A model generated the notes under the pieces. That model had not been told where the DNA came from. It saw only the letters and a program-made list of their open reading frames with translations, and ran no database searches. Both the position numbers and the translations under genes were made by a program. 64,000 nucleotides of DNA, from assembly GCA_965226915.1 (NCBI GenBank), contig CBDDEJ010000009.1:248001-312000 (forward strand). Reading direction: 5' to 3'. Source of the DNA: Io17-Chloro-G2 sp965226915 (lineage in GTDB: Bacteria; Chloroflexota; Dehalococcoidia; Lucifugimonadales; UBA3495). Shown here piece after piece: positions 38,311-48,612 of the stretch. The stretch's first letter is position 1. Each line of letters begins with the position of its first letter.

Positions 38311-39881
38311 GATCTGGGCATATTCCGGTATGAACTTGATTCCGTCGTCTTCCTTGGTCATGGTCACCCGTCGGAGTGCTCTGCCTGCCACCTGCTCGCA
38401 GAGGAGGCTGCTGCCGAACTTCCGGAACCCCAGGAGGTGGGTGACGGTCTTGGTGTTCCACCCTTCGGTCAGCATGTTGACCGAGATGACGCACCTGACG
38501 TTCTCTCCGGGTAGCCCTGGCCTCCCTACCGTATTCTTCACCCGCCGGATGATCTCCTCGGCCTTGTCTGAGTCGGAGAACCCATACTTAGGGTTCCTCC
38601 GGTACACATCAGCCAGTTCCCTGATGTACCTGCCGGTTTCGCCGGTCGCGGCTTCCCCGTCTTCCATCTTGCTGTGAACGATGATGGAGCGGGGGGCGTC
38701 CCTTATCTGGTCCTTGCCTTGCCCCTCGTAGTTGCTGAGTAGGGGCGTTACCGCGCCGCCGGCGCTGTGCTGGAACATCGCGTTGGCGTTCTTGACTGAG
38801 TTCATAACGATGGTCATCACTGGCTGTTCTGGCCGGTTTCTCCAATCATAGACCGTCTTCTCGTAGTCCCGGTAGAGGGAGTTCAGGGCTTCCTTCAGAA
38901 GGGTATTGTTCCCGGTCACGTCGGGGCGGAAGTCTCCGACCTGCTTGGGGTCTGTGTGGCTGAATATGTCCCTGAGCTCCGAGTCGTTCGACCGGTTGGT
39001 CGACGTGGGCACCCGGGGTATCTTGGTCAGTCCCGCCTCGATGGCATCTATGAGCGAGTAGTCGGAGACTATCCAGTCGAATGGCCTTGGGTTGGACTGC
39101 GCCAGGAAGATTGGCGTAGCCGACATGTCGACGACGTAGCGGAGCAGTCCAGTATCTCGTATCTGCTGGATGCCTTCGAACCACTGGGTGTTCTGGGGAA
39201 GGGCGTTTCTCTTGTCGGGGTCTCCCCGGTGGCAGTGGTGACCCTCATCGTTGATGACCAAGATGGGTCCCTGCTGGGACTTCCCGTCTGCTATCCGGTC
39301 CACAACGTCCCGTGGGGTTTCCTTTCTAGCCTCGAGTTCCTCAGGAGTTGTTGGGGCGGAGCCTCCCTCAATTAGCTGCTGCTGCCTAGTGCTGGTCGGC
39401 TCCATGTCCTTGGGTTGCATCTGGTGGTAGTTGATCACCTTGACGCTGGCGGAGGACAGGGCCTGCTCCCACTGGTCTCCGGGTGGTACCAGGTTGAAGG
39501 CCTTCCAGTCGCTGTCTTCGTGTCCGGGGTCCAGGGAGTCCTGAAGGCGCTCTCTCACCGTGAGTCCTGGTGTGATCACCAAGAAGCGCCTGGTGAACCG
39601 GTGGTCGTCAGGGGAGGTGTTCCTGTGGTTCGCGGTGTGGTAGAGGATGAGCATTGCCATCACTGGAGTCTTCCCGGTGGCGGTCGCCATCTTGTGGGCT
39701 ATCCGGAATATGCCGTCGTTGTACCGGTCGTTTATCCCTTGGATTTCTTCCCTGATCCGGTCTGTTGCTGCCTCATGGAGGTAAATGTGGGTCAACACCG
39801 CGTCAATCTGGGCGAAGTACAGTTGGCAGGCTTCTTCATCGGTCCAGTGGCTGATCAGGTCTCGGCTGGCCTGGGTGATGC

Positions 39882-40060
39882 CTAGAAACTCGGACGGAAA
39901 CCCCGATTCTCCCCAAGTCGTCGTTTTCTTAGCGACGATTATCGATGTAACAGTGGGTTCTTGAACCGTATTACAGATACTATCATGCCACATAAGACTA
40001 TAATACGTCTGTCTGGCGTAGCGCGAAACCCGGCCAATGGCTTTCCGGCCAGACCTCTAG
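39882..40060 (+). mobile_element. MITE A copy 10
   Basis: 179 bp, CCCAAGTCGTCG subtype, inserted about 100 codons into the helicase-nuclease gene; no MITE B. Confidence 0.9.
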
Positions 40061-40629
40061 GTATCCATCCTCTTGCCAGTTGAGGACAGCCGTCCTGATG
40101 TCGTTGACCAGTTTGAGAGGAATCCAGTGGGATCCCATTTCACCCGGCAAGGCCTGTGTGCCTCGGAGTTTCCTGGAACCGGCGACCGGCGGGATGTTTT
40201 GGGACTCTCGCCGTCCCGGAAGCGCGGGCGCGTAAGCCTTGGTGCTGGTGTCGAGTTGCCAGCGCCAATCGGGAGTCTCAAAGGGTGAGTTGATAACCGG
40301 TTCTCTAACCGGGTCGTTAGGCTGGGGCAGTGGTTTTTTTGTCTCTGTCGTCATGCTGGTCCGGTCCTTTTTTGAGAAAGTCAGTCGGTGATGTCGGTTG
40401 GCTTCCTCAGGAGAGTCATAGCTTATACTACAGCATCGCCTTCCCGCCGGAGATTTCCTGCATCATTTCTAATGGGAATCCTTGGGGCGCTTCTGTGGTA
40501 GCCCTGCATGTTGGCCACCTCGGCTGCGGCCTATTCGCCGATCACTGCGTCCGCGGGCTACGCAACTCTCCTTCGGTGGTCACGTGGGTTGGTTGTTGCA
40601 CCTGTGCTCTCGGGGGACCTCGGGCCTCT

Positions 40630-41700
40630 TTATCCGCAGACCACTCCGTCTCCGTCCGCGTCGCGCATGTACTGGTAAGCCGGGTGCCCGCGGCGGACCG
40701 GCGCGATGCCGTGGGCACGGGCTTCCGCGCACGTGATGCGGCCGTTGCCGTTGTCGTCCCATAGGGCCGGGGCGTCCACGTCAGGGCCAGGGCTGGGGGT
40801 TGCTGGAGCGGCTCGAGTCGGTGTGGCAGTTGCAGTTGCTGAGGTTCCTAGCGCCAGGACGACCATTTCGGTTGACTGACATCCTGCGAGGACTCCGTCT
40901 ATCGCTTCCGCCTCGGCGCGGTCGATGGTGAGCCCGTATTCCTGGCGGACTTGGACTGTTCGGTCGACGTACCAGCACTGGTTCAGGTCCGGGAGCCACT
41001 CGGCGGCGGCGTTGTCGCTCTTCTGGTGGCGGTTGACGCTGGGAGACGCCAGCGTGAGGTTCAGGAGGTCGGCTGCGAACTCCGACCAGGTTACCGCACT
41101 GGCGGTACAGAGGCCGCTGTCGTGGGCCTCGGAGCGGGCCACAATATGTTCGATGTCTGTTTCCTTAATGCTCTCGAACCATGTCCCGGTGTAGGGCCCA
41201 TAGATGCCGCCCTGTGCCTCGACAATCTTGGGCTCAACTGACGGCGAGTAACGGTATTCGTCTGAGTCGTAGGGCGAGCACCGGTTCTCGGGCGCGATGG
41301 TGATCCCGCGCCACAATTGCGAAGGTTGCGCGGGAGGCTGCGTCGGGGCAGGGGTAGAAGTCGCAGTGGGACTCGGGGTTGCCGTGGGAATAAGGGTGGG
41401 CGCTGCGGTAGCCGCCGGTGGTGGTGTTGCCGTCGGTATCTGGGTCGGCGCGGGGGCCGTAGTGGCCGTGGGGGTCGGTGTGGGGATGATAGTGGCGGTG
41501 GGCGTCGGCCGCGGGGTTACTACCATTGTTGGTTCTTGGGTTGGGTTCGCGGGCTTCGTCAGAACAGGTGGGCTATCTGATGGTGCTGTTGCCTCCGGCA
41601 GCGGAGTCTCTGTGGGTGGGGCAACGGTCATCGGTGGTGGGTTTGAGCAAGCGGCAAAGATCAGCAGGGCTAACAGGGCCGTGGACAGTAGTTTCGCCAT
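40630..41700 (-). CDS. Lipoprotein with HNH (DUF1524-like) nuclease and Excalibur domains
   Basis: 356 aa from ATG 41700 (signal MAKLLSTALLALLIFAAC, lipobox Cys); an upstream in-frame start is less likely. A Pro/Thr-rich linker of about 95 residues follows. The nuclease-like part has IKETDIEHIVARSEAHDSGL with DxEHIV, and LTLASPSVNRHQKSDNAAAE with the N and H positions of HNH enzymes. The C-terminus is an Excalibur calcium-binding domain (DADGDGVVCG). It would be anchored outside the cytoplasmic membrane. Intact; its role in DNA scavenging or defence is unknown. It stands 275 bp upstream of the helicase-nuclease, and that spacer holds nothing recognisable. Confidence 0.8.
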   Translation of the reverse strand: MAKLLSTALLALLIFAACSNPPPMTVAPPTETPLPEATAPSDSPPVLTKPANPTQEPTMVVTPRPTPTATIIPTPTPTATTAPAPTQIPTATPPPAATAAPTLIPTATPSPTATSTPAPTQPPAQPSQLWRGITIAPENRCSPYDSDEYRYSPSVEPKIVEAQGGIYGPYTGTWFESIKETDIEHIVARSEAHDSGLCTASAVTWSEFAADLLNLTLASPSVNRHQKSDNAAAEWLPDLNQCWYVDRTVQVRQEYGLTIDRAEAEAIDGVLAGCQSTEMVVLALGTSATATATPTRAAPATPSPGPDVDAPALWDDNGNGRITCAEARAHGIAPVRRGHPAYQYMRDADGDGVVCG

Positions 41701-41852
41701 GTTGGGACTTCTCACTCTTTTTGGTGTACGGCGGCCTTGCACAAAAATCGTTTTTTAGGTTTCGTTTGCTTGTAGGGGATAGCCCCCATTAGCCTGTGAA
41801 ATGGGTTCTGCTGCATTATATAGGGTGATTTCGGGCGCGTGCGCGGGCTTGG

Positions 41853-42287
41853 GTGCAGGGGTATAGCCGGGAATCGGCCTACCATGAAGACAGTGATAGA
41901 GACGCGTTGGTCGCGCTCTACAACGCCACCAACGGTTCGGGCTGGAAGAACAATGAGAACTGGCTTAGCGAGGCTCCCCTCGACCAATGGTACGGCGTGT
42001 TCACCGACTGTGATGGCACTTTGACTCATTTGAGCCTCACGGACAACCAGATTACAGGGCCGATTCCGTCTTGGCTGGGCAATCTCTCCAATTTGCGGCA
42101 CCTGGAGCTCGCGGGCAACCAGATTACAGAGCCGATTCCGTCTTGGCTGGGCAATCTCTCCAATTTGAATGTACTGGGCCTCGGGAGAAACCAGTTTACA
42201 GGGCCGATTCCGCCGGAATTGGGCAATCTCTCCAGGTTGGGGGGCTTCGTGATCAGTCGTCAAGCGCAACCCCCCATGTGTACCTGA
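41853..42287 (+). pseudogene. Leucine-rich-repeat protein fragment
   Basis: The LRR N-cap region DRDALVALYNATNGSGWKNN is followed by three plant-type repeats of the form GPIPSWLGNLSNLRHLEL. There is no signal peptide or credible start, and the repeats end abruptly at 42240. Same family as the LRR lipoproteins at 56.5 and 57.2 kb. Confidence 0.75.
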
Positions 42288-42304
42288 TCTTTTGGTGTTG
42301 ATTG

Positions 42305-42614
42305 GATAACCGATATCTTGGCCCAGAAGGTCACGAGAGGGATGCGCGAGTCTGCCTCTCGCGGCTTCTGGGTCACCAGCTACGCCCCCTTCGGCTACAA
42401 CCGGGTGATGGTGCAGGACGGCGCCAAGAAGCGCCCCACCTTGGAGCCCGACCCGGATGCCTCCCGTGTGGTCAAGCGCATCTTCGACCTTGCCGAGGCC
42501 GGCAACGGAATGACGGACATCACCAGGACCCTCAACAACGAGGGCATCTCCAGCCCCAAGGGGAAGCTCTGGGGAAAGACCAGTATCCATACGATCCTCA
42601 TCAACGAGTCCTAT
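42305..42614 (+). pseudogene. Large serine recombinase, middle fragment
   Basis: The reading DILAQKVTRGMRESASRGFW through ASRVVKRIFDLAEAGNGMTD and GKTSIHTILINESY is the recombinase domain that follows the resolvase catalytic domain. Both ends are missing; the 3' side is cut by the IS1380 element. An N-terminal catalytic fragment of the same type is at 62817-63080. Confidence 0.8.
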
Positions 42615-44121
42615 CCCGTATTCCCCATTTGGCTCAAACAAGTGATGCGGTAAATAGGCAACTTTCTTGCTTTTCTAGTCGTTACATGAATCTCTTAGCC
42701 GTATTTCAGATAACTTGCGTACCGGCATTGGAGGCACCCGATGGGTGACCGCGAAAAGGCCTCTCTTCGGCTCCAATTCAATCCCCAAATCCGGCTGGAG
42801 TTACATGGCGCCACCATCACCTCCGACGCCGGACTGCTGGCATTCCGAGAACTGGATGACGCCCTGGACCTTACCCCCATAGCCTCCGACTATCTCCAGG
42901 AAAGCCGTACCGGCCGCAATATCCGCCACCACCTGGTCCCTCTGCTCCGCCAGTCCATCTACAGCCGCTTGGCCGGCTACGATGATACCAACGATGCAGA
43001 ACGTCTTTCCCAAGACCCGGCCATGAGAGTTGTCGTGGGCTGGCAAGGCTCAGACCGCAACGCCGCCAGAACCAACACCATGAGCCGTTTTGAGACGGAG
43101 ACTCTGACTCAAGAGGACAACCTAAAGGGGCTGGCCCTGATGAATCCCCAGTGGGTGGAGCTGGCCATGGCTCACACTCCACACCGGCGAGTGATTCTGG
43201 ACATGGACAGTTCGGAGAGTCCAGTGCATGGTCAGCAGGAAGGAGCCGCCTACAACGGGCACTTCGAGTGTGTCTGCTATCATCCCCTCTTTCTGTTCAA
43301 CCAGTTTGGGGATTGCGAAGGAGCGACGCTACGACCCGGAAACGTGCATAGTGCCGATGGCTGGCAGGAACTCCTTGAGCCGGTGGTGAAAGGATACCAG
43401 AAGAAAGGACTGCGGTTGCTGTTCCGGGGTGACGCTGCTTTTGCCAAGCCGGAGCTATACGAGTATCTGGAACAAGGAAAGATCGGGTACGCCATCGGGC
43501 TTCCCGCCAATCAGGTAATTCAGGAGCAGATCCAACCCTTGCTGGAGCGTCCTACCGAATGGCCATCCCGGGAGCCTATCGTCTCCTACCATGACTTTGC
43601 CTATCAGGCCCAGAGTTGGCACTTGCCCAGGCGAGTGGTGGCTAAAGTAGAGTGGCATCAGGGGGAGCTATTTCCCAGGGTTGGTTTCATCGTGACCAAC
43701 CTGAGCTATCCACCCAAAGGAATAGTCCGCTTTTACAATGGCCGTGGCACGGCGGAGCAGTGGATCAAGGAGGGCAAGTACGCCCTGAACTGGACCCGGC
43801 TTTCCTGCCACAAGTTCGTGGCCAACCAGGTGAGACTATGGCTGTTCGTCCTGACTTACAACCTGGGCAACTTTATGAGAAGGCTGGTGTTGGCGGAGGA
43901 TATGAAGCACTGGACTCTGACCAGTCTTCAGACCAGGCTGATCAAGACGGGTGGGCGACTGGTACGCCACGCAAGGAGGCTGGTGTTTCAGCTTGCCGAG
44001 GTGCTGGTAACCAGGGAAATGCTGACCGGGATACTAGAACGGATCAGCCGGCTTCGGCTGGCACCTGGCTAGCCTGCTTTGAGAGCACAGGTATTTCGGA
44101 AAGTTATGGGGTCGTCCCGGG
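42615..44121 (+). mobile_element. IS1380-family insertion sequence
   Basis: Boundaries are inferred from where the recombinase reading stops (INESY) and from weakly matching ends (CCCGTATTCCCCAT and, in complement, CCCGGGACGACCCCAT). The transposase lies inside. Target duplication was not resolved. Confidence 0.65.
42741..44072 (+). CDS. IS1380-family transposase
   Basis: 443 aa, usual length. N-terminal GATITSDAGLLAFRELDDAL; catalytic Asp in VILDMDSSESPVHG, Asp in LLFRGDAAFAKPEL, and Glu in YNGRGTAEQWIKEGK; C-terminal helical part. Starts at ATG 42741, just after GGAGGCACCCG. Intact. Confidence 0.92.
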   Translation: MGDREKASLRLQFNPQIRLELHGATITSDAGLLAFRELDDALDLTPIASDYLQESRTGRNIRHHLVPLLRQSIYSRLAGYDDTNDAERLSQDPAMRVVVGWQGSDRNAARTNTMSRFETETLTQEDNLKGLALMNPQWVELAMAHTPHRRVILDMDSSESPVHGQQEGAAYNGHFECVCYHPLFLFNQFGDCEGATLRPGNVHSADGWQELLEPVVKGYQKKGLRLLFRGDAAFAKPELYEYLEQGKIGYAIGLPANQVIQEQIQPLLERPTEWPSREPIVSYHDFAYQAQSWHLPRRVVAKVEWHQGELFPRVGFIVTNLSYPPKGIVRFYNGRGTAEQWIKEGKYALNWTRLSCHKFVANQVRLWLFVLTYNLGNFMRRLVLAEDMKHWTLTSLQTRLIKTGGRLVRHARRLVFQLAEVLVTREMLTGILERISRLRLAPG

Positions 44122-45293
44122 TAAATAGACCACCCCGAGGGAGACGCTTGGGCAGGGGCAGGCAATTCTAGACTTTTACGCTCGTCAGGGGGGTGGTTAC
44201 CCTATGGGAGTGGGTCAGTTGAGTGAATCGGATGCAGTTGACGCCCTCAGGCTGCCCTTTTATAGTTCGAGCCATCCCACAGGGTCACATGGTTGGAGGA
44301 ATCAGTTTGATCTGGGCAATCCCGACTTGGACCTCTCTGGCGGAATCGCCAGGTGTAACCGCAGCGAGGAACCTAACAGAACGTCCCTCTCTGCGCATCT
44401 CCCTCAACGACCAGGAAGGGCTTTTGGGAGAGGTGCTGATCCGGGGTTGCGGGCCAGGGGTGTACAGTTCCTCCCGCCGGGAGTTGGTGGGAGAGTGCGC
44501 CGACCATTTGGTGTTGGCCTTGGAAAACATCAGCCAGCGCCGCCGCTGGAATGGCAATCAAAGAGTACACAGCGCGAAACAGGGTATTGCTGAAGCGTCG
44601 GCCTCTGGTGTGCCTCTTAATCAGATATTCCGGCATTTCGCCACGGAAATCAGGTCCATCGTTGAATTTCACCGCTTAAGTGTTTTTTTGGTAAATCCGG
44701 AGTTGGACCTGGCGACATGCGCCTATCAGACCGGAGAAGGTGTGGCCCGCCAATGGAATAACTCCGTGAAGTTGTCTACCAGCGCTCTTGCACAAACCGC
44801 GAATAGGGGAGAGAGTCGGGTTTTCGCGGACCTTTCGGAGCAAGATGCCTCAGTGGTGTGGAATCAATTGATGCCGCCTGGTATGAGGTCTGCGCTCCCT
44901 GTGCCGCTTCCTTATCTCGAAAGCACGGTTGGCATGGTGCTTTTGGAGCATCGGTTGCCACGTGCCTTCGGAACCGCTGACCAAACCTGCTTGGCAGAGG
45001 TTGTGGCGGCGCTTTCACCCGTAATGGCCCATATGGGGCGCCCGAACCCGCCTGCTTTACCCAACGGCCAGCCAAATCAAGACTTGGTTCACCAAGAACT
45101 GGCGAATATTTTCGGCTCGTCCCAGTCATTGGTGGAAATCTTCCCTCCTTTGGTCGCCACGCTGGCAAAATCGATTCCCATTGACCGGGCGAGAATTTCC
45201 TGGATAGACCCTAACGGGTATGATTTTTGTGATCTTAGAGCATCATTTGCCATATTTCTAACTCTCCCTTTTCTTGCAGTCGGGCGGTCCTAA
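44122..45293 (+). pseudogene. GAF-domain sensor fragment
   Basis: The reading from about 44300 (SLRISLNDQEGLLGEVLIRG) through LALENISQRRRW and a second GAF-like unit (LNQIFRHFATEIRSIVEFHR, VFLVNPELDLATCAYQTGEG, MRSALPVPLPYLESTVGMVL) to SLVEIFPPLVATLAKSIPID. It lacks a kinase domain, and the last 20 residues look random, so the gene is cut at about 45240. Bases 44236-44290 resemble 45926-45980 just upstream of the histidine kinase, hinting at duplicated sensor genes. Confidence 0.55.
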
Positions 45294-46073
45294 CTGATAG
45301 ACGCTCTGTCGAAGGCCCTCGGTGATGGCCCTTCCGGCCATCTCAAGCCCCGATCATTCTACCTGTACAACCGATGCGGGGAAAGCGATGTTGACCTTGG
45401 CGCCGCTGCCGCCACGATCACCAAGGAAGCCGGACGGCCGCCATCGGCCGAAAACGCACGGGAAGCCGCCCCATCCGTCTTTTCCTCGCTGTACCGATTT
45501 CCGCCCGCCTATTCTCAAAGATGCAATCTTTGATTTGGAGGTCTCTTTTGAGTATAGTGGTTGAGCCGGGAGGTGGTAAGAAGCTGGAGGTGTTGGGCTT
45601 GCAGTTTCCGGCTAAGGTAGGAGCTAATGACGCGGTAGGCGCGTTCGCGTTAAATGAGGTCTCGGTATCGGCTGAAGCTCCCCCGGTCCCGGTACACACC
45701 CATGCCACCGAGAGGAGTCGGGTAGGCCCATATCCAAGTACCCGACGGATGTTGGGTTAGTGTGGGTTTCGCCCACCGGAATACCGAGGTGGCGGAACCG
45801 GTGGAGCGGACAAATCGGCGCGACAAAAGCCTTGCCGCCGCCTGCCAAAATGATTCGGCAATAACTCCGATTATGATTTCGCCCCGCCCGGACAGGTAAA
45901 CGGCCCTGAGCACACGGCCTCCGGTCGTTGACGCCCTCAGAAAACCCTTCTATAGTTCCGAGGCATCCCAGAGCGTCTTGTCCTCTGGGGAGTCAACCTG
46001 ACCTGGCAATTACCAGCGAAAAATACCTGGCGCGTTCAAACCGTCCGCCGCCGTATCGGAGAGTACTTAGCAA
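45294..46073. other. Gene-poor stretch with a cupin start fragment
   Basis: From a TTG at about 45548 the plus strand reads LSIVVEPGGGKKLEVLGLQF, PAKVGANDAVGAFALNEVSV and APPVPVHTHATE, the first half of a cupin with its metal-binding HTH; it breaks off near 45715. The rest holds only the sensor-gene-like segment at 45926-45980. Confidence 0.5.
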
Positions 46074-48164
46074 GTGCAGGATGATCTCAAATCAACGACT
46101 GAGCTTCTGACCGAGCTGCACGGATTGCGACGCCGGGTGGCCGAGCTAGAAACGGCGCAAGCCGAGCGCAAACGGGAGTGGGAGCAGCTCCAGCTAAGCG
46201 AGGAACACTATCGGGCTGCCGTCGATAACGTCAACGAAGCCATCGTAGTCAATGTCGGCACCAAGCGGGTGTTCGTGAACCCGGCCTTCTTGAGGCTCCA
46301 CGGGCTCGATGATATTTCCCAGGCCGCCGGAATGGAGTTGGATCACTTCATCGTCCCCGAAGACCGGCCAATGGTGAGTGAACGGACACTGGCCCGGCAG
46401 CGGGGAGAGCCGGTGCCGGGGGTTTATGAATACCGGATTCGCCGGCCCACCGGTGAAGTGCGTATCGTAGAAACCTCGGCCGTGGCCATCAAATACGATG
46501 GCCAACCGGCCGCCTTGGCGGCGCTTCGCGACATCACCGAACGCAAACAGGCCGAGGAAGAGATCGTACGGCTGGCATCCATCGTCGAGTCCTCCGATGA
46601 CGCCATCATCGGCGAAACGTTGGACGGCGTGATAACCAGCTGGAATTGGGGCGCCCAGCGTATTTACGGCTTCTCGGCCGCCGACGTGGAAGGTGCCCAC
46701 ATCTCCGTGCTGGACTCGCCGGACCGTCAAGACGACGTGCAACACATTCTGGCCACCATACGGGACGGCCAGCACGTCGATAATTATGAGACGGTAAGGA
46801 GGCGAAAAGATGGAGACCTCATCGACGTCTCCCTGACCGTATCTCCGGTGAAAAATGCTTCCGGTGAAATCGTGGGCGCATCGACCATCGCCCGGGATAT
46901 CACTCAACGAAAGCAGGTAGAGGAAGTAGAGCGCCGCCGGTCCCAAGAGTTGGCCACCCTCTTCTCTGTAGCCAATATGCTGGCCCAAACCGGACACTTC
47001 GATGAGAAGGTCTCCCATGTTTTGGAGAACCTGGCCCAGATCTCCCAAGCGGACCACGTGTCCCTAAGGGTGCCGGACAAATCGGAGCAGGGTCTCAGGG
47101 CGGTAGCCGCGGCCGGGCCTGCGACGCAGGAGTCGTCCACGGGTCTTCTCTCCTACACCGATAGTGTGGCAGGCACGGCTTTTCAGCGTGGAGAACCGGT
47201 CATAGTCAATGACTATCCCGCCCACCCGCTGGCCTCACCTTTGGGAATCGAACGGGGGGTCAAGTCATTGATCTCGCTTCCTGTGAAAGCCGGTGGTCAG
47301 CCCATAGCCATCGTCATCATCTATTCCCGGGTACCCGGCTTTTTCACACCCGATAGGATCAGGTTCCTGAGCACCGTGGTGGGCGGTCTGGGTACGTTGT
47401 TGGAAAACGCCAGGCTTCATGAAGTGGTGGAGCAGCGGGCCGACGAATTGGCGCGCTCCAACGCCGAGCTGGAACAGTTTGCCTACGTCGCCTCCCATGA
47501 TTTGCAGGAACCGTTACGCATGGTTTCCAGCTATGTCGAGATCCTGGCGGAGGAGTACCAAGGCCAGTTGGACGACAACGCTGACAGGTTCATTGGCTAC
47601 GTGGTGGATGGGGCCAACCGGATGAAGGAGCTGATAGACGACCTGCTGCTATTCTCTCAGGTGGATACCCAAGGAAAGCCTTTCGAACTCACCGACTGCA
47701 ACGTTATTCTCCAGCAGGTGATTACAAACTTGGAGCCGGCCATCCAGGATAGTGGGACTACGGTGACTCAAGACACCCTCCCGGCGGTGGTGGCCGACAC
47801 CACTCAGCTGGCCCAGGTCTTTCAGAACCTGGTCAGTAACGGGCTCAAATTTTCGGGTGGAAATTCCCCTCGCGTTTATATCTCGGCCGAAAATAGGACC
47901 AATGAATGGGTATTCTCGGTTAAGGATAACGGTATCGGGATCGCACCGAGGCATTACGAGCGTATTTTCCGGATGTTTCAAAGGCTCCACCACAAGTCGG
48001 AGTATCCGGGAAGCGGCATCGGGTTAGCCCTCTGCCATAAGATAGTGCGACGCCATGGAGGACGGATCTGGGTTGATTCGGTGCTGGGCGCCGGATCGAC
48101 TTTTTACTTCACGATTCCCGTGGCGGAGAAGGAGAAAGCTGGAAATGACACTGGGAACCAATGA
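46074..48164 (+). CDS. PAS-PAS-GAF sensor histidine kinase
   Basis: 696 aa from GTG 46074. Coiled start (1-40), PAS 1 (about 45-160, ITERKQAEEE), PAS 2 (about 163-285, DITQRKQVEE), GAF (about 300-445), dimerisation helix with phospho-acceptor H475 in YVASHDLQEPLRMVSSY, and ATPase domain with NLVSNGLKFS (N box), VFSVKDNGIGIAPR (G1) and YPGSGIGLALCHKIV (G2). No transmembrane helix, so a cytoplasmic sensor. The SHDLQEPLRM form is that of phytochrome-like kinases. It overlaps its response regulator by 20 bp. Intact. Confidence 0.92.
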   Translation: MQDDLKSTTELLTELHGLRRRVAELETAQAERKREWEQLQLSEEHYRAAVDNVNEAIVVNVGTKRVFVNPAFLRLHGLDDISQAAGMELDHFIVPEDRPMVSERTLARQRGEPVPGVYEYRIRRPTGEVRIVETSAVAIKYDGQPAALAALRDITERKQAEEEIVRLASIVESSDDAIIGETLDGVITSWNWGAQRIYGFSAADVEGAHISVLDSPDRQDDVQHILATIRDGQHVDNYETVRRRKDGDLIDVSLTVSPVKNASGEIVGASTIARDITQRKQVEEVERRRSQELATLFSVANMLAQTGHFDEKVSHVLENLAQISQADHVSLRVPDKSEQGLRAVAAAGPATQESSTGLLSYTDSVAGTAFQRGEPVIVNDYPAHPLASPLGIERGVKSLISLPVKAGGQPIAIVIIYSRVPGFFTPDRIRFLSTVVGGLGTLLENARLHEVVEQRADELARSNAELEQFAYVASHDLQEPLRMVSSYVEILAEEYQGQLDDNADRFIGYVVDGANRMKELIDDLLLFSQVDTQGKPFELTDCNVILQQVITNLEPAIQDSGTTVTQDTLPAVVADTTQLAQVFQNLVSNGLKFSGGNSPRVYISAENRTNEWVFSVKDNGIGIAPRHYERIFRMFQRLHHKSEYPGSGIGLALCHKIVRRHGGRIWVDSVLGAGSTFYFTIPVAEKEKAGNDTGNQ

Positions 48165-48612
48165 CAGGCCCCTGGAGATATTGTTGGTGGAGGACAACCC
48201 TGGTGATGTGGAGCTGACCAAGAGGATCCTGAACCGTTGCCGATCCAAACTAAACATCAGTGTCGCGGAGGACGGGGAAGTGGCGATGGAAGTTCTTCGC
48301 CAGCAGGGAGCATATGCCAACGCAACCCGTCCGGACCTGATCATCTTGGACCTGAACATGCCCAAAAAGGATGGGTATGAAGTTTTGGATGAGATTAATG
48401 CGGCACCCTATCTGAGGGACATCCCGGTGATGATATTGACATCGACTCAAGTCGACAGATCCCGCCTGTACTCCTATGGCATCAATCCCTCCGCCGACCT
48501 GTGGGGAGTGTATCAAAAGCCCATCGATCTGCCCAGTTTCGAATCGATAATAAACCGGTTGGGAGCATCCTCTCCCGGGGCCGCGCCGCCTTCCAGCCAG
48601 CCGGCCCCCTAA
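48145..48612 (+). CDS. Single-domain response regulator (Rcp1-like)
   Basis: 155 aa from ATG 48145, which overlaps the kinase end. Acidic pocket in LLVEDNPGDVEL, phospho-acceptor D69 in LIILDLNMPKKDG, Thr in MILTSTQVD, Lys in WGVYQKPIDLPSFE. There is no output domain; a short Pro/Ala tail follows. It passes the signal of the adjacent kinase to an unknown partner. Confidence 0.92.
   Translation: MTLGTNDRPLEILLVEDNPGDVELTKRILNRCRSKLNISVAEDGEVAMEVLRQQGAYANATRPDLIILDLNMPKKDGYEVLDEINAAPYLRDIPVMILTSTQVDRSRLYSYGINPSADLWGVYQKPIDLPSFESIINRLGASSPGAAPPSSQPAP

Larger units (their letters stand above)
35148..40354 (-). pseudogene. Type III-like restriction helicase-nuclease, interrupted three times
   Basis: ATG 40354 (MTTETKKPLPQPND), AAAGGA upstream. 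Superfamily 2 helicase motifs: ATATGKTPVMAM (Walker A), VINDEGHHCH (DEAD/H box), VDMSATPIFL, and VAGRALRR (motif VI). A C-terminal PD-(D/E)XK nuclease has PDLVAVVS and IVIETKG. Lesions: MITE A at 39882-40060, IS1182 at 36430-38310, a one-base frameshift near 35715, and MITE A at 35222-35400. Taking out each insert with one CTAG gives DGYLGITQAS, YAQILGIPFP and SEALVLQAKE in frame. The restored gene would encode roughly 980-1000 residues. Head of an operon with DUF2513 and a methyltransferase. Confidence 0.85.

Noticed and set aside
41712..42641. Minus-strand open frame of 309 codons over the LRR and recombinase fragments
   Set aside because: It is antisense to recognisable LRR and serine recombinase readings on the plus strand.
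46194..47057. Long minus-strand frame inside the histidine kinase
   Set aside because: Antisense shadow of a clear kinase; composition is not protein-like.
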